64,000 bases of DNA from Gammaproteobacteria bacterium (GTDB lineage: Bacteria; Pseudomonadota; Gammaproteobacteria; JAIEPX01). The stretch covers positions 152,799 through 216,798 of the forward strand of contig JAIEPX010000003.1 of the NCBI GenBank assembly GCA_019748175.1, in the 5' to 3' direction. Both the position numbers and the translations under genes were made by a program. Position 1 is the first letter of the stretch. The number at the start of each line of letters is the position of its first letter. Positions 8,958 through 17,147 of the stretch are shown one piece after another. Below the pieces are notes generated by a model. It did not search any database, was not told the origin of the DNA, and worked only from the letters and a program-made list of their open reading frames with translations.

Positions 8958-9379
8958 AGTCTTATGTTATTGATGCCTGTGTTATATTGAAGTGGATTTT
9001 CAAAACAGACGATGATAAAGAACATATTGACAAGGCACTGAATTTATTAAAGCTTATTGAAAGAGGTGAGTGTCAGATTCAACAGCCAATTCACTGGCTA
9101 CCAGAGGTGATTTCTGTAATTTGCAGGCGACTTGATACTAACCGAACAGCTGAGATTTTAGGGTCTTTGCTAGCTATGAACTTTGCTATCAATGAAGAAA
9201 TTGAAGTCTACACATCCGCAGCTCATTTATCTTCAAAATATAATCACCATCTTTTTGATACTTTGTATCACGCAGTTGCATTAGAATCTGTCAACACTGT
9301 ATTCATTACTTCAGACGCCAAATATTATAAAAGAACCAAATCAGAAGGTTCAATAATGCTATTATCTGATTTTTCATGA
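8954..9379 (+). CDS. PIN-domain toxin (VapC-like ribonuclease)
   Basis: 141 residues. The four acidic positions expected of a PIN nuclease are visible: Asp7 in YVIDACV, Glu51 in WLPEVIS, Asp102 in HLFDTLYHAVA and Asp121 in FITSDAKYY. VapC toxins are Mg-dependent RNases that cut tRNA or rRNA and stop translation when the antitoxin is lost. Start ATG 8954 overlaps the antitoxin stop by 4 bp. The length is normal for the family and no lesion is visible. A small hairpin (GCTACGA/TCGTAGC) lies about 30 bp downstream. Confidence 0.85.
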   Translation: MKSYVIDACVILKWIFKTDDDKEHIDKALNLLKLIERGECQIQQPIHWLPEVISVICRRLDTNRTAEILGSLLAMNFAINEEIEVYTSAAHLSSKYNHHLFDTLYHAVALESVNTVFITSDAKYYKRTKSEGSIMLLSDFS

Positions 9380-9609
9380 CTGTTAGTCGCAAGGCTAGAA
9401 TCTAAGACTGCTACGATCTCGTAGCTATATGCTAAGAATGAAGCAAATTTTGTTTCTAGCCATTATTTTTTGGCCCTTAAGCTATTGATTTAAGACCCTA
9501 TTAGTTTACAATTCACAGCAGACTACTAATAATTCATGGTTAGGCTTTCAGTTGAATAAACATCAAATATACTAATAACTTAGTATTTACGGTATTAATA
9601 TTCAACTGA

Positions 9610-10797
9610 TTATTTAGCTTCTGAAATTGATTTTATCGCTTCACAAAATAAATTGACCTCTTCTTCAGTATTATAATAATGTACTGAAGCTCGAACTACT
9701 GCCGGTAAATGTCGCGCAGACATATCCAATCGTGCATATTCTTGTAGTGAAATAGAGACGTTAATTTTTCTTTTTGATAAAGCTTGCTGGATATCATCAA
9801 CCTTTTTTCCTTTACAAGTAAAGGTCACAATACCACATTTATTTACTCCGAGATCGTGCAATTCGATATTTTGAATACTAGATAATTGCTGACGAAAAAG
9901 ATTTGACAACAATTGTATTCTATCCCAAATTTTTGAAAGATCTAAATTCAATGCGTATTCTATTGCTACACCAAGGCCTATTTTTGCAGCTATATTTTGT
10001 TCCCACGTTTCAAAACGGTGGGCTGTCGGATTTAAAATATAATCATTATCTTTTATCCACGTCGCTGAATGAAGATCAACAAAAGGAGGGTCACATTGAT
10101 CAAGTATTTTCTTACTAGCATACAAAAATCCCGTTCCTCTTGGTCCGCGCAAATATTTTCTACCTGTAGCGCAAAGAAAATCACAGCCTATTTTTTTCAC
10201 ATCAACTGGCATTTGTCCCACTGATTGCGTAGTGTCGAGAAGATAAAGAATATTATTTTCTCGAGCGATTTTACCCACTTCTTCTGCTGGATTGATTAAA
10301 CCCCCTTGTGTAGGAATATGAGTGATGGCAATTAATTTAACGCGATCATTAATTTTAAATCGCAAGTCTTCTAAATCTAGTTGTCCAAAAGAATCATTTT
10401 TCACGACATCTATAATAACGCCCGTGCGTTTTGAACAATGCAAAAATGCAAGATAATTACTAGCATATTCGCTCATAGCTGTTAAGATCCGATCGCCTTT
10501 ATTGAATTTAAGGCTACAAAAAGCCATTTCCCATGCACGTGTAGCATTTTCGAGAAATGCGATTTCTTCACGATCACAATTAATTAGTTGGGCAGCATAA
10601 TCGTAAATTTTCTCTGATTTATCGAGAGCGGCTTGCGCAGCTTCATAGCCACCTATTGATGACTCTAAATCGAGATGTTCCTTGATTGCGTTGGTAACTG
10701 AAAGCGGTGGTAGGGCGGCGCCAGCATTATTAAAATGAACTACATTTTTGCAGCCTGGAGTATCATTTCGGAGTTTTTCGATATTAAGATCATCCAT
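9610..10797 (-). CDS. Class V aminotransferase, cysteine desulfurase-like
   Basis: 395 residues, PLP-dependent fold type I. HFNNAGAALPP is the typical N-terminal start, DTTQSVGQMPVDV carries the cofactor-binding Asp188, and ATGRKYLRGPRGTGFLY carries the Schiff-base Lys214. VRASVHYYNTEEEV closes the C-terminal domain. The active-site Cys expected in an RxGxxC context in SufS/CsdA is absent, so true desulfurase activity is doubtful; the isopenicillin-epimerase-like branch or an amino-acid lyase is possible. RBS GGGAG precedes ATG 10797. The gene lies 12 bp downstream of the AlbA_2 regulator gene on the same strand, so the two are probably co-transcribed. Confidence 0.8.
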   Translation of the reverse strand: MDDLNIEKLRNDTPGCKNVVHFNNAGAALPPLSVTNAIKEHLDLESSIGGYEAAQAALDKSEKIYDYAAQLINCDREEIAFLENATRAWEMAFCSLKFNKGDRILTAMSEYASNYLAFLHCSKRTGVIIDVVKNDSFGQLDLEDLRFKINDRVKLIAITHIPTQGGLINPAEEVGKIARENNILYLLDTTQSVGQMPVDVKKIGCDFLCATGRKYLRGPRGTGFLYASKKILDQCDPPFVDLHSATWIKDNDYILNPTAHRFETWEQNIAAKIGLGVAIEYALNLDLSKIWDRIQLLSNLFRQQLSSIQNIELHDLGVNKCGIVTFTCKGKKVDDIQQALSKRKINVSISLQEYARLDMSARHLPAVVRASVHYYNTEEEVNLFCEAIKSISEAK

Positions 10798-10809
10798 AAA
10801 TGTCTCCCT

Positions 10810-12162
10810 TTATATTTTCACATAACGAATAGCTGAACCATGACCAACTTTATTGAGTTGACCATCTTTTGTTAGCTTCATCAGAATTCGACCCGCAGTA
10901 GAACGTGATACATTCAAATGCTCCATGACATCACTCACTCTAATTTCACCTTTTGTAAAAAATATTGCGTTAACCATTTCTGAATATTCTAGATTTTCGG
11001 AATGTTCTACTTTTGGTTTTCTGGGTAAAATACATTTCACAAATCCAGTTCCCTCAGTGATCACAGGGATCGGTAATTTTCTCTCAGCATAGCTTTTAAA
11101 TAATGTGATAAAACCCGATCCTAGTTTTTCAATATATCCCATATCACGAAATACCCTCGTGATTATGGAATTTCTGATATACGTAACGCCAATATCAACT
11201 TTATCATCTAAAATTGGCCCTGGAAAATTACCTGGACTGAAAATTTCCACTCGATCATCATATATAGTGATTTTAGTTGGGCCATTAATAAGATAATTTC
11301 TATGAACAGTAGCGTTCAGAACAATCTCACGAAGCGCCTCAGGTGGAATTTCTAATTGCTCTTCTCGCGTACCTGTTCCTTTTATCGTAAAGGATGTGTT
11401 TAGTCTACTCGTAACAAACGCAACAGTTTCCTTATACTGTGCAAACAATTGTCCACCAGAGTCTATAGTTGCTATTACTTCCCGACCATCTATTCCAGCA
11501 ATATGCGAGCAAATAGTAAATGCCTCTGGAAAAAATTTAGCAGGGTTTTTTCCAAACAATAATATTCCACCCACAGTTGGGTAAACACGCCCTCTATCTT
11601 TCGTAAGAATTTCATAATGAAACAGCATTTCTTGAAGATCGACTGTTAAATAACCCTGCTTACGTTCTTGTAAAAATTTCTCAAATATTTTCGTATCTAT
11701 ATCGTCTTCTTGAGCTGCGTATACAGGCATTTCATCAATAAATTTCCTTTGGCCTTGCCATTGTAATTGCTGAATAATATCTTGTGTCGCAAGCATTGTA
11801 TGCGTGCCCATTCGAACAAATGTTCCTTCATTTATTCTCTCATTACGAAAGTGATATGGTTTATTGCCGCCTTCGGCAATATCAACAATGACAACCAACT
11901 GATCTCCAATGCGTTTAGTATAAATGGAAGGGTATATACTAGGACTCACCGTATCGTAGATAGAGCGGTTAAGGTCATCAATTAATTGATCAACACTATC
12001 TTCTGGGACACCAATTATTTCTCCAGAATCGTCTACTCCTATAACCATTTCCCCACCATAAGTATTAGCAAAACCTACTATCGTCTTTAATAGGGTCTGC
12101 TTCTTCTGTGGAATATCACGCTTGAACTCCAAAACTGAAGATTCTTTTTGGGGATACTTCAT
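10810..12162 (-). CDS. AlbA_2 (Schlafen-type) regulator with ATPase-like and HTH domains
   Basis: 450 residues. The N-terminus (ESSVLEFKRDI, then FANTYGGEMVIGVDD) is the AlbA_2/Schlafen DNA-binding domain. The centre (PPEALREIVLNATVHRNYL, VEIFSPGNFPGPI, GYIEKLGSGF) is the HATPase_c_4-type domain that follows it in this family. The last ~60 residues (GEIRVSDVMEHLNVSRSTAG) form a winged-HTH. Such proteins are annotated as transcriptional regulators or putative DNA-binding ATPases. Its start faces an array of repeated TGACACAATTGACCC-like sites at 12.2-12.3 kb, which suggests autoregulation. AAGG lies upstream of ATG 12162. Confidence 0.8.
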   Translation of the reverse strand: MKYPQKESSVLEFKRDIPQKKQTLLKTIVGFANTYGGEMVIGVDDSGEIIGVPEDSVDQLIDDLNRSIYDTVSPSIYPSIYTKRIGDQLVVIVDIAEGGNKPYHFRNERINEGTFVRMGTHTMLATQDIIQQLQWQGQRKFIDEMPVYAAQEDDIDTKIFEKFLQERKQGYLTVDLQEMLFHYEILTKDRGRVYPTVGGILLFGKNPAKFFPEAFTICSHIAGIDGREVIATIDSGGQLFAQYKETVAFVTSRLNTSFTIKGTGTREEQLEIPPEALREIVLNATVHRNYLINGPTKITIYDDRVEIFSPGNFPGPILDDKVDIGVTYIRNSIITRVFRDMGYIEKLGSGFITLFKSYAERKLPIPVITEGTGFVKCILPRKPKVEHSENLEYSEMVNAIFFTKGEIRVSDVMEHLNVSRSTAGRILMKLTKDGQLNKVGHGSAIRYVKI

Positions 12163-12196
12163 CCTTTTGCCTTAATTGATTCATAATGTCCAAGCA

Positions 12197-12335
12197 TGAC
12201 ACAACTGACTCATTCTATCAACAAATTGGGTCGATTGTGTCACTGAGTCAGAGATTGGGTCAATTGACACAATCGATCGCTTCAATCGGGTCAATTGTTT
12301 CACAAAACTATCATATGAACCCATTGACTCACTCC
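12197..12335. promoter_or_regulatory. Array of repeated operator-like sites upstream of the AlbA_2 gene
   Basis: At least five variants of TGACACAATTGACCC occur in both orientations: TGACACAACTGACTCA (12197), GGGTCGATTGTGTCACTGA (from 12228), GGGTCAATTGACACAATCGA (from 12257), GGGTCAATTGTTTCAC (12288-12303) and AACCCATTGACTCAC (from 12319). Two of the cores recur at 13.08-13.12 kb. Confidence 0.6.
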
Positions 12336-12525
12336 CTTACCTGTTGAGAATGTAAAATATCCAGGAGATTTTACGGTTTGACACAGATCTTAATGCCCCG
12401 AAACCCTTGCCACATCTACTTTTTAGGCTGCAAAACTAATTGTTGGCCCTCTCTATTCATTTTGATCAATAAGCACACTTAATCAACATGTACTATGCTA
12501 TATAACATATGCTTTGGCTGACCCC

Positions 12526-12546
12526 GGCAATCTATATGGGATTGCC
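12526..12546 (+). other. Hairpin in the leader of the small conserved gene
   Basis: GGCAATC and GATTGCC arms with a 7-nt loop, 37 bp before the ATG at 12583. There is no T-run. It could be an mRNA stability or attenuation element, or chance. Confidence 0.35.
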
Positions 12547-12582
12547 AACGTGCATTTATCAACCCAACAAGGAAAGTGACTT

Positions 12583-12864
12583 ATGACAACAGTAATTGCC
12601 ACACATGAAGTAGAAGATGGAGATCGATGGATTCAGGCTTGGACTCGAAAACCAGGTAGCCGCCATGATTTAATGGCATCAATTGGAGCAACTGCACGCG
12701 TCTTTCGTAGCCCAGTAAATCCAAACTTTACAGGCCTAATTTTCGAAGTCGCTGATTTAGGCAAATTCAATGCCTTATTACAATCTGACGAAGGTAAAAA
12801 AGCCATGGAAGAGGACGGCGTTAAAGTCGAAACTTTGCACATCGCTTACGAAACAAATATCTAA
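12583..12864 (+). CDS. Small conserved hypothetical protein
   Basis: 93 residues with no family I can name securely. The order strand (TVIATHEVEDGDRWIQAW), Arg/His segment (KPGSRHDLMASIGA), strand (ARVFRSPVNPNFTGLIFEV), helix (KFNALLQSDEGKKAMEEDGV), strand (KVETLHIAYE) fits a dimeric alpha-beta-barrel (ferredoxin-like) protein, the fold of many small monooxygenase-like or stress proteins. It lacks a signal peptide and is cytoplasmic. RBS AAGGAAAG precedes ATG 12583. It appears monocistronic, with a hairpin in its leader. Confidence 0.65.
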   Translation: MTTVIATHEVEDGDRWIQAWTRKPGSRHDLMASIGATARVFRSPVNPNFTGLIFEVADLGKFNALLQSDEGKKAMEEDGVKVETLHIAYETNI

Positions 12865-13026
12865 CATCATTGCTCACTATTATTTTTGTTTTTATTTGAG
12901 TGAAAAGCACCTGAATTATTGGCATTCTGATTACAAAAATGCAGGTACTTTCCCTTGTCAATCTTACACCATGTATATTATATAATTAAATTTAGATTAC
13001 TGATTTAGTTTAGCAGTGATTTGCCC

Positions 13027-13055
13027 AAAACTTCTCACAATTCAAGACGCGACGC
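13027..13055 (+). repeat. Dispersed intergenic repeat, copy 2
   Basis: Contains CTTCTCACAATTCAAGA followed by CGCGACGC, a variant of the 8355 copy. It lies just upstream of the operator-like sites at 13.08 kb. Confidence 0.65.
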
Positions 13056-13078
13056 GCAATATTTTTCTATAGGACACT

Positions 13079-13122
13079 TTGATTGTGTCACTGAAATCAA
13101 ATAATGAAACAATTGACTCAAT
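13079..13122. promoter_or_regulatory. Second cluster of AlbA_2-type operator-like sites
   Basis: GATTGTGTCACTGA (13081-13094) is identical to part of the site at 12.23 kb, and TGAAACAATTGAC (from 13105) is the reverse complement of the site at 12.29 kb. They precede the two small envelope genes. Confidence 0.55.
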
Positions 13123-13199
13123 CTCTGCTCCATTTGACGATATCGCTTTTATCTCCTAAGATCATTAATGCATTAGTTAATTTCCTTCAGCGAGGTTCT

Positions 13200-13598
13200 A
13201 TGAGTAAATGGATTTACCATGAATACGTTTCTCTGTTTAGCCAATATCTAGGTTATTTATGCTCTTTATTGCTAGTCTTAGCATCTGCTGCTGCTTTATC
13301 GGCCGTAAGAGAAGGTGTACAAAATAGATGGGGGGTTTTAATATCATTCTCATTAAGTATTGCTTGCGCAATAATTGGGATTGTAATTGTATTAAACACA
13401 TATAGTAGCTTATATCAGATCGCTTTAAAGTTAAGTCAGTGTGCGTTAATAAACGATGAGCTATCTTGCGATTTCAATATCTTGGACACCCCAGATCCAG
13501 CATCGATTGTTCTATCTTCGCTACTCTCCTTGTTTTTTTTAGTGGTAGGTTATTGTTTAATAATCGAGAGGAAAAAAATTGAAAACGTTTCTAATTAA
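13200..13598 (+). CDS. Small integral membrane protein, unknown
   Basis: 132 residues from ATG 13200, which has GAGG about 6 nt upstream. An in-frame ATG at 13104 lies inside the repeated operator-like site and is less likely. Three hydrophobic segments are visible: LGYLCSLLLVLASAAALSAV, then WGVLISFSLSIACAIIGIVI, then IVLSSLLSLFFLVVGYCLII. The loop between the last two holds three Cys residues (SQCALINDELSCDF). I do not recognise a family. The last 20 bp overlap the next gene, so they form a two-gene operon, possibly under the regulator that binds the 12.2-kb array. Confidence 0.6.
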   Translation: MSKWIYHEYVSLFSQYLGYLCSLLLVLASAAALSAVREGVQNRWGVLISFSLSIACAIIGIVIVLNTYSSLYQIALKLSQCALINDELSCDFNILDTPDPASIVLSSLLSLFFLVVGYCLIIERKKIENVSN

Positions 13599-14076
13599 CT
13601 CTTGTTTTGTTAGTTTTCTACTACTTGTACATACTACCGCCATTTGCAAATCAAGAGACTTTAGTTTGCAATTTAAAACCCCCAGTATAATAGCATTACT
13701 TGACAATGATCTAAAAAATCAAGGATATGAAATAAAGCTCGTCAATAATACCCTGTTATTATTCCTTCATGGGCAACCATTGAGAATGGCCTACTCAGGC
13801 TTTACGCCTAGAAAAATCAAACAGTTAAATATTAATTTAACCAATACATTCAGGAATGCCAAAATATATATTGAAAATAAACCGACCAAATATAAAACGG
13901 ATAAAAGCGGTAATGCTGCGATCCAATCAAATTTTGAAATAAATTCTGTATTTAGCATTTCTATACAAAACAATGAAAAAACTAAAACCCTACAACTTAT
14001 TTTCAATTTTGATTCTGATATGAAAATAGCATGTTCTGAAAAAGACGACTTTAGCTGTAAAATTATTGAATATTAA
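13579..14076 (+). CDS. Exported protein of unknown function
   Basis: 165 residues starting at TTG 13579 with GAGAGGAAA just upstream; no better ATG exists near the signal sequence. A signal peptide (MKTFLINSCFVSFLLLVHTT, then AICKS) is followed by a ~140-residue beta-rich polar domain with two Cys near the C-terminus (KIACSEKDDFSCKIIEY) that could form a disulfide in the periplasm. No family recognised. It overlaps the membrane-protein gene by 20 bp, so the two are translationally coupled and may act together in the envelope. Confidence 0.6.
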   Translation: MKTFLINSCFVSFLLLVHTTAICKSRDFSLQFKTPSIIALLDNDLKNQGYEIKLVNNTLLLFLHGQPLRMAYSGFTPRKIKQLNINLTNTFRNAKIYIENKPTKYKTDKSGNAAIQSNFEINSVFSISIQNNEKTKTLQLIFNFDSDMKIACSEKDDFSCKIIEY

Positions 14077-14117
14077 TCTTTTCGATTTTGCCACTTATGG
14101 TGATTGTGCGCTTAAAA

Positions 14118-14146
14118 TTTTATTTATTTATTTATTTATTTATTTT
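14118..14146. repeat. (TTTA)n tetranucleotide tract
   Basis: About six to seven consecutive TTTA units in the gap between the exported protein gene and the decayed dehydrogenase. It is not in a coding frame of any called gene. Confidence 0.85.
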
Positions 14147-14361
14147 CCTAATATTTTATTCTCATTGGGGAACATCATACAATGAAGTTTGATTTGTTCA
14201 AACATTCAATCCGTTTCGGACGGGTTGGATCAAGACATATTTAGCATCTAGATGTAGGTCAGTCAGTGGCAATGAGATTATTTGCTCGCCATTTGGATAA
14301 TTAACTACTTTGGCTGTAGTCATGGTTAACCTGTTGAATTAACTTAAGAAACTGTTCAATT

Positions 14362-15145
14362 CTAATCAAACATCCGCCCACCATAAATCCCGCCATCGAT
14401 AACGAGCTCGCTGGCAGTTACGAATTTAGATTCATCAGAAACAAGGTAGAGGATGCCGTAGGCGATGTCATTGGCGTCGCCGATATTGCCGAGGGGTTGG
14501 AGTTTGTCGAAAGCAGCGCGAATGTCGGAAGGGGTTGAGTCGGTTTTTTGAGGAATTTCGCCGAGGTTGGGTGTGTTTATGTAGCCGGGGTGAATTGAAT
14601 TTACTCTGATTTTATCTTTGGCGTAAATCATCGCATCGGTTTTGCTCATTAATCGAATGGCACCTTTTGATGCATGGTTAGCAGGGTAGTCGGGGCTGCC
14701 AACGAGCCCGTGAATGGAAGAAATATTAATAATACTTCCACCCCCGGATTTTTAGGGATAAGGAATCACATGTTTAGTGCAGAAAAAAGTTCCTTTGGCA
14801 TTAATATTCATGACTTTGTCCCATTCAGACTCTGTTAATTCGTGAGTGGGTTTGTTGCTGCCAATAAATCCTGCATTGTTGACTAAAACATTAATGCGAC
14901 CAAATTTCTGATTAATTTCACAAAAAACATTTTTCAATATTTAATTCATTTGTAACATCCATGTTCCAATATTCAGCATTCCCACCGTGATCTTGAATGT
15001 ATTTTACAGTTTCTTTTCCTGCAGAATCATTAATATCAACAACTGCAATTGTTCCACCTTGTTTTGATAATAAATGGCAAGCAGCCTGACCAATTCCTGT
15101 TGATCCACCTGTAACAATAATCACTTTATCTTTTACACGATTCAT
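14362..15145 (-). pseudogene. Short-chain dehydrogenase/reductase pseudogene
   Basis: The full SDR outline is present but broken. The 5' part (15145-14918) has VTGGSTGIGQ, the NAD(P)-binding glycine motif. A 1-base frameshift in a T/A-rich run near 14920-14935 moves the reading frame; the next part reads INVLVNNAGFIGSNKP with the NNAG motif. An in-frame TAA at 14752-14754 after HVIPYP then interrupts it, after which the frame continues GGGSIINISSIHGLVGSPDY and ends GGIYGGRMFD. The catalytic YxxxK is also damaged: the sequence reads ANHASKG where AYHASKG would be expected, so Tyr has become Asn. Three independent lesions make restored function unlikely. It may once have formed a unit with the NTF2-like gene upstream on the same strand. 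Confidence 0.85.
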
Positions 15146-15188
15146 AATTTAACTCTGTATTAAAATTGTATTCTGAAAAATTCCTTTC

Positions 15189-15575
15189 TCAAATATATCC
15201 ATTGTTTTCACTCTCAGGTTGATAATATACTTCATCAACACGATCTATTAATCCATTAGAAATAGTCATTATAGCAATGACATCAAATTGCCCTGCTTTT
15301 TCAGATGTTAACAAATAACGAATCGTACATTGAGTATTATCAGCGGAAGGAATTATATCTGTGCTTTGGATTGTCCACTTTCCCGCCATTTCTCTACAAT
15401 TTTCGCATTGAGAGAATAATTGAGATCGATTGCTAACTAATACATCCCCGTTTGCCGTTTTTTTAAACTCAGGGCTAAAAAGCTCGGTTATAATAGCCTC
15501 ATAATCTTGCTCAACTCCTTGTCCTAATTGGTGTTGAAACTCATTATACCGCTCAGCATAAACTTTAATTGACAT
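15189..15575 (-). CDS. NTF2/SnoaL-like protein
   Basis: 128 residues. The arrangement of two N-terminal helices (VYAERYNEFQHQ, DYEAIITELFSPEF) followed by a curved sheet (IRYLLTSEKAGQFDVIAIMT, then GLIDRVDEVYY) fits the NTF2-like/SnoaL cone fold, whose members are small isomerases, hydrolases or ligand-binding proteins. I see no specific catalytic signature. RBS AGAGGTG precedes ATG 15575. It is cytoplasmic. The gene downstream on the same strand, 43 bp away, is the decayed SDR, so this may be the surviving part of a small metabolic operon. It diverges from the DUF523 gene. Confidence 0.6.
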   Translation of the reverse strand: MSIKVYAERYNEFQHQLGQGVEQDYEAIITELFSPEFKKTANGDVLVSNRSQLFSQCENCREMAGKWTIQSTDIIPSADNTQCTIRYLLTSEKAGQFDVIAIMTISNGLIDRVDEVYYQPESENNGYI

Positions 15576-15748
15576 AGTGACACCTCTAATTGTTGCAATT
15601 TTGATAATATGCTATTTTAGACAGAGATTAAAGATTTTATACCCCTAGTTACAACTGTGTAATTTAGCCACAAAAAAAATTACTATATGAAAATAGACCC
15701 TTTTAATTTATCCTTCAAAGATATGTCATAGCTATAAAGAGGTGTTCT

Positions 15749-16255
15749 ATGTCAAAAATCCTTATTAGTGCTTGTTTGATCGGGCAGAAAGTACGCTTTG
15801 ATGCAAAAGACTGTTTGCAGTCTAATGCGCTTTTGCAACAATGGATTCAGGAAGGAAAAGTGATAGCAATTTGTCCTGAAATGGCGGGAGGTTTACCAAC
15901 GCCTAGACCACCTTCCGAAATAGAACCCGGAAAAACTGCCGAGCATGTATTAAAAAGGCAAGGGAAAGTTTTGACTATACAAGGTGATGATGTCAGCGCT
16001 GAATATCTTCGAGGTGCAGAAAAAGCCTTAGAGTTGGCCAGAAAACATGATATTCATGTTGCCATTTTAAAAGCGAAAAGCCCTTCTTGCGGATCAAAAC
16101 AAGTATATGATGGAACTCATTCACGATCGTTATTAATCGGCATGGGTGTTACAGCGAAACTTTTATCGGACAATGGAATCCGTGTTTTCGATGAGACGGA
16201 AATTGACCTTGCAATAAAGCATGCCACCGAAAAAGAGATTGCACTGCACACATAA
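15749..16255 (+). CDS. DUF523 (YbbK-type) family protein
   Basis: 168 residues. The family motifs are clear: ISACLIGQKVRFDAK at the N-terminus, ICPEMAGGLPTPRPPSEIE at about 50, and LKAKSPSCGSKQVYDGT near 110, including conserved Cys residues in SACL, ICPE and SCGS. These suggest a metal- or substrate-binding site, but the biochemical function of the family is not known to me. The length matches single-domain DUF523 proteins. RBS AGAGG precedes ATG 15749. It converges with the carbonic anhydrase gene, 34 bp away. Confidence 0.85.
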   Translation: MSKILISACLIGQKVRFDAKDCLQSNALLQQWIQEGKVIAICPEMAGGLPTPRPPSEIEPGKTAEHVLKRQGKVLTIQGDDVSAEYLRGAEKALELARKHDIHVAILKAKSPSCGSKQVYDGTHSRSLLIGMGVTAKLLSDNGIRVFDETEIDLAIKHATEKEIALHT

Positions 16256-16289
16256 GAAGGTAGCAATATTAGACTTGACCCCATTCATT

Positions 16290-16916
16290 CTATTTTTGTA
16301 TCAAGTTAGCCTCTTCAAGAGGCTTGTATACATTTTCTTCCTGTGAATACGTATGGATTTGCCCTGTTGATATATCAAAAAACCATTGATGAACATTCAA
16401 TTTATTTTGCGCAACGCGTTCTGCAATCCAAGGAAACGTAAGGCAATGTTGATAAGATTCGTTCAAAGCATATTTTGCACAATCATCCACACTCTCAAGT
16501 ACTTCGACCGGTGCATCGATGATTGACACCCAGTTGGTAATAAAGTCGAAGTTACTTTCAGTTCGTTTTTCCATAAGAGCTTGCATCCCTCCACATTGAC
16601 TATGTCCGAGCACGATAAGATGTTTAACTTCTAAAACTGTAATTCCAAACTCCAGCGCTGCACTAGTACCATGGTGCGCTTTATCTTTTTCATAAGGCGG
16701 AACGATATTTGCGATATTTCGCACAACAAATAAGTCACCTGGATCACATTGTAATATTAAGGCCGGATCAACACGCGAATCGCAACAGGCTATGACCATA
16801 ATTTTTGGCTTCTGGCCATACATAGACAAAACTCGCATAACAGATCGATTTCCGTGTGCATATTTCTTACGAAAGGATAGGTAACCTTTTATGATCTTCT
16901 TTAAACTCTGTTTCAT
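16290..16916 (-). CDS. Beta-class carbonic anhydrase
   Basis: 208 residues. Zinc ligands and the catalytic dyad are intact: CDSRVDP gives Cys45, Asp46 and Arg48, and GHSQCGG gives His105 and Cys108. It interconverts CO2 and bicarbonate. No signal peptide is present, so it is cytoplasmic; the N-terminus KQSLKKIIKGYLSFRKKYAH is typical of bacterial beta-CAs. RBS GGAGAAGC precedes ATG 16916. It is divergent from the SulP transporter gene with ~230 bp between, an arrangement known for bicarbonate handling (SulP proteins such as BicA carry bicarbonate and some SulPs are fused to carbonic anhydrases). Confidence 0.92.
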   Translation of the reverse strand: MKQSLKKIIKGYLSFRKKYAHGNRSVMRVLSMYGQKPKIMVIACCDSRVDPALILQCDPGDLFVVRNIANIVPPYEKDKAHHGTSAALEFGITVLEVKHLIVLGHSQCGGMQALMEKRTESNFDFITNWVSIIDAPVEVLESVDDCAKYALNESYQHCLTFPWIAERVAQNKLNVHQWFFDISTGQIHTYSQEENVYKPLEEANLIQK

Positions 16917-17147
16917 AGCTTCTCCTTTAATGAAAATTTAAGCAAATTACTTCCGTCCAGTATTAGCTATGTTTTGAGCCTAGCATAATAATGTAATTGG
17001 ATCCACCTATAAGTTCCAATAAATCCGGCACTTTGAGCGTTTAACGCCAGTACTTATTGCCCAATAGGGGTCAATCATATTGCAATTAGATTAACTAAAG
17101 ATTAACATGTATTATTCTTTTCACTAACAAAGCAGTAGAGAACACCT

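Noticed and set aside
13104..13199. Upstream start for the small membrane protein
   Set aside because: The ATG at 13104 lies within a repeated operator-like site and has no RBS; ATG 13200 has GAGG before a normal membrane-protein start.
14362..14937. Two separate small genes in the dehydrogenase region
   Set aside because: They share one frame with only a TAA between and together with the upstream piece reconstruct a single SDR; they are fragments of one decayed gene.
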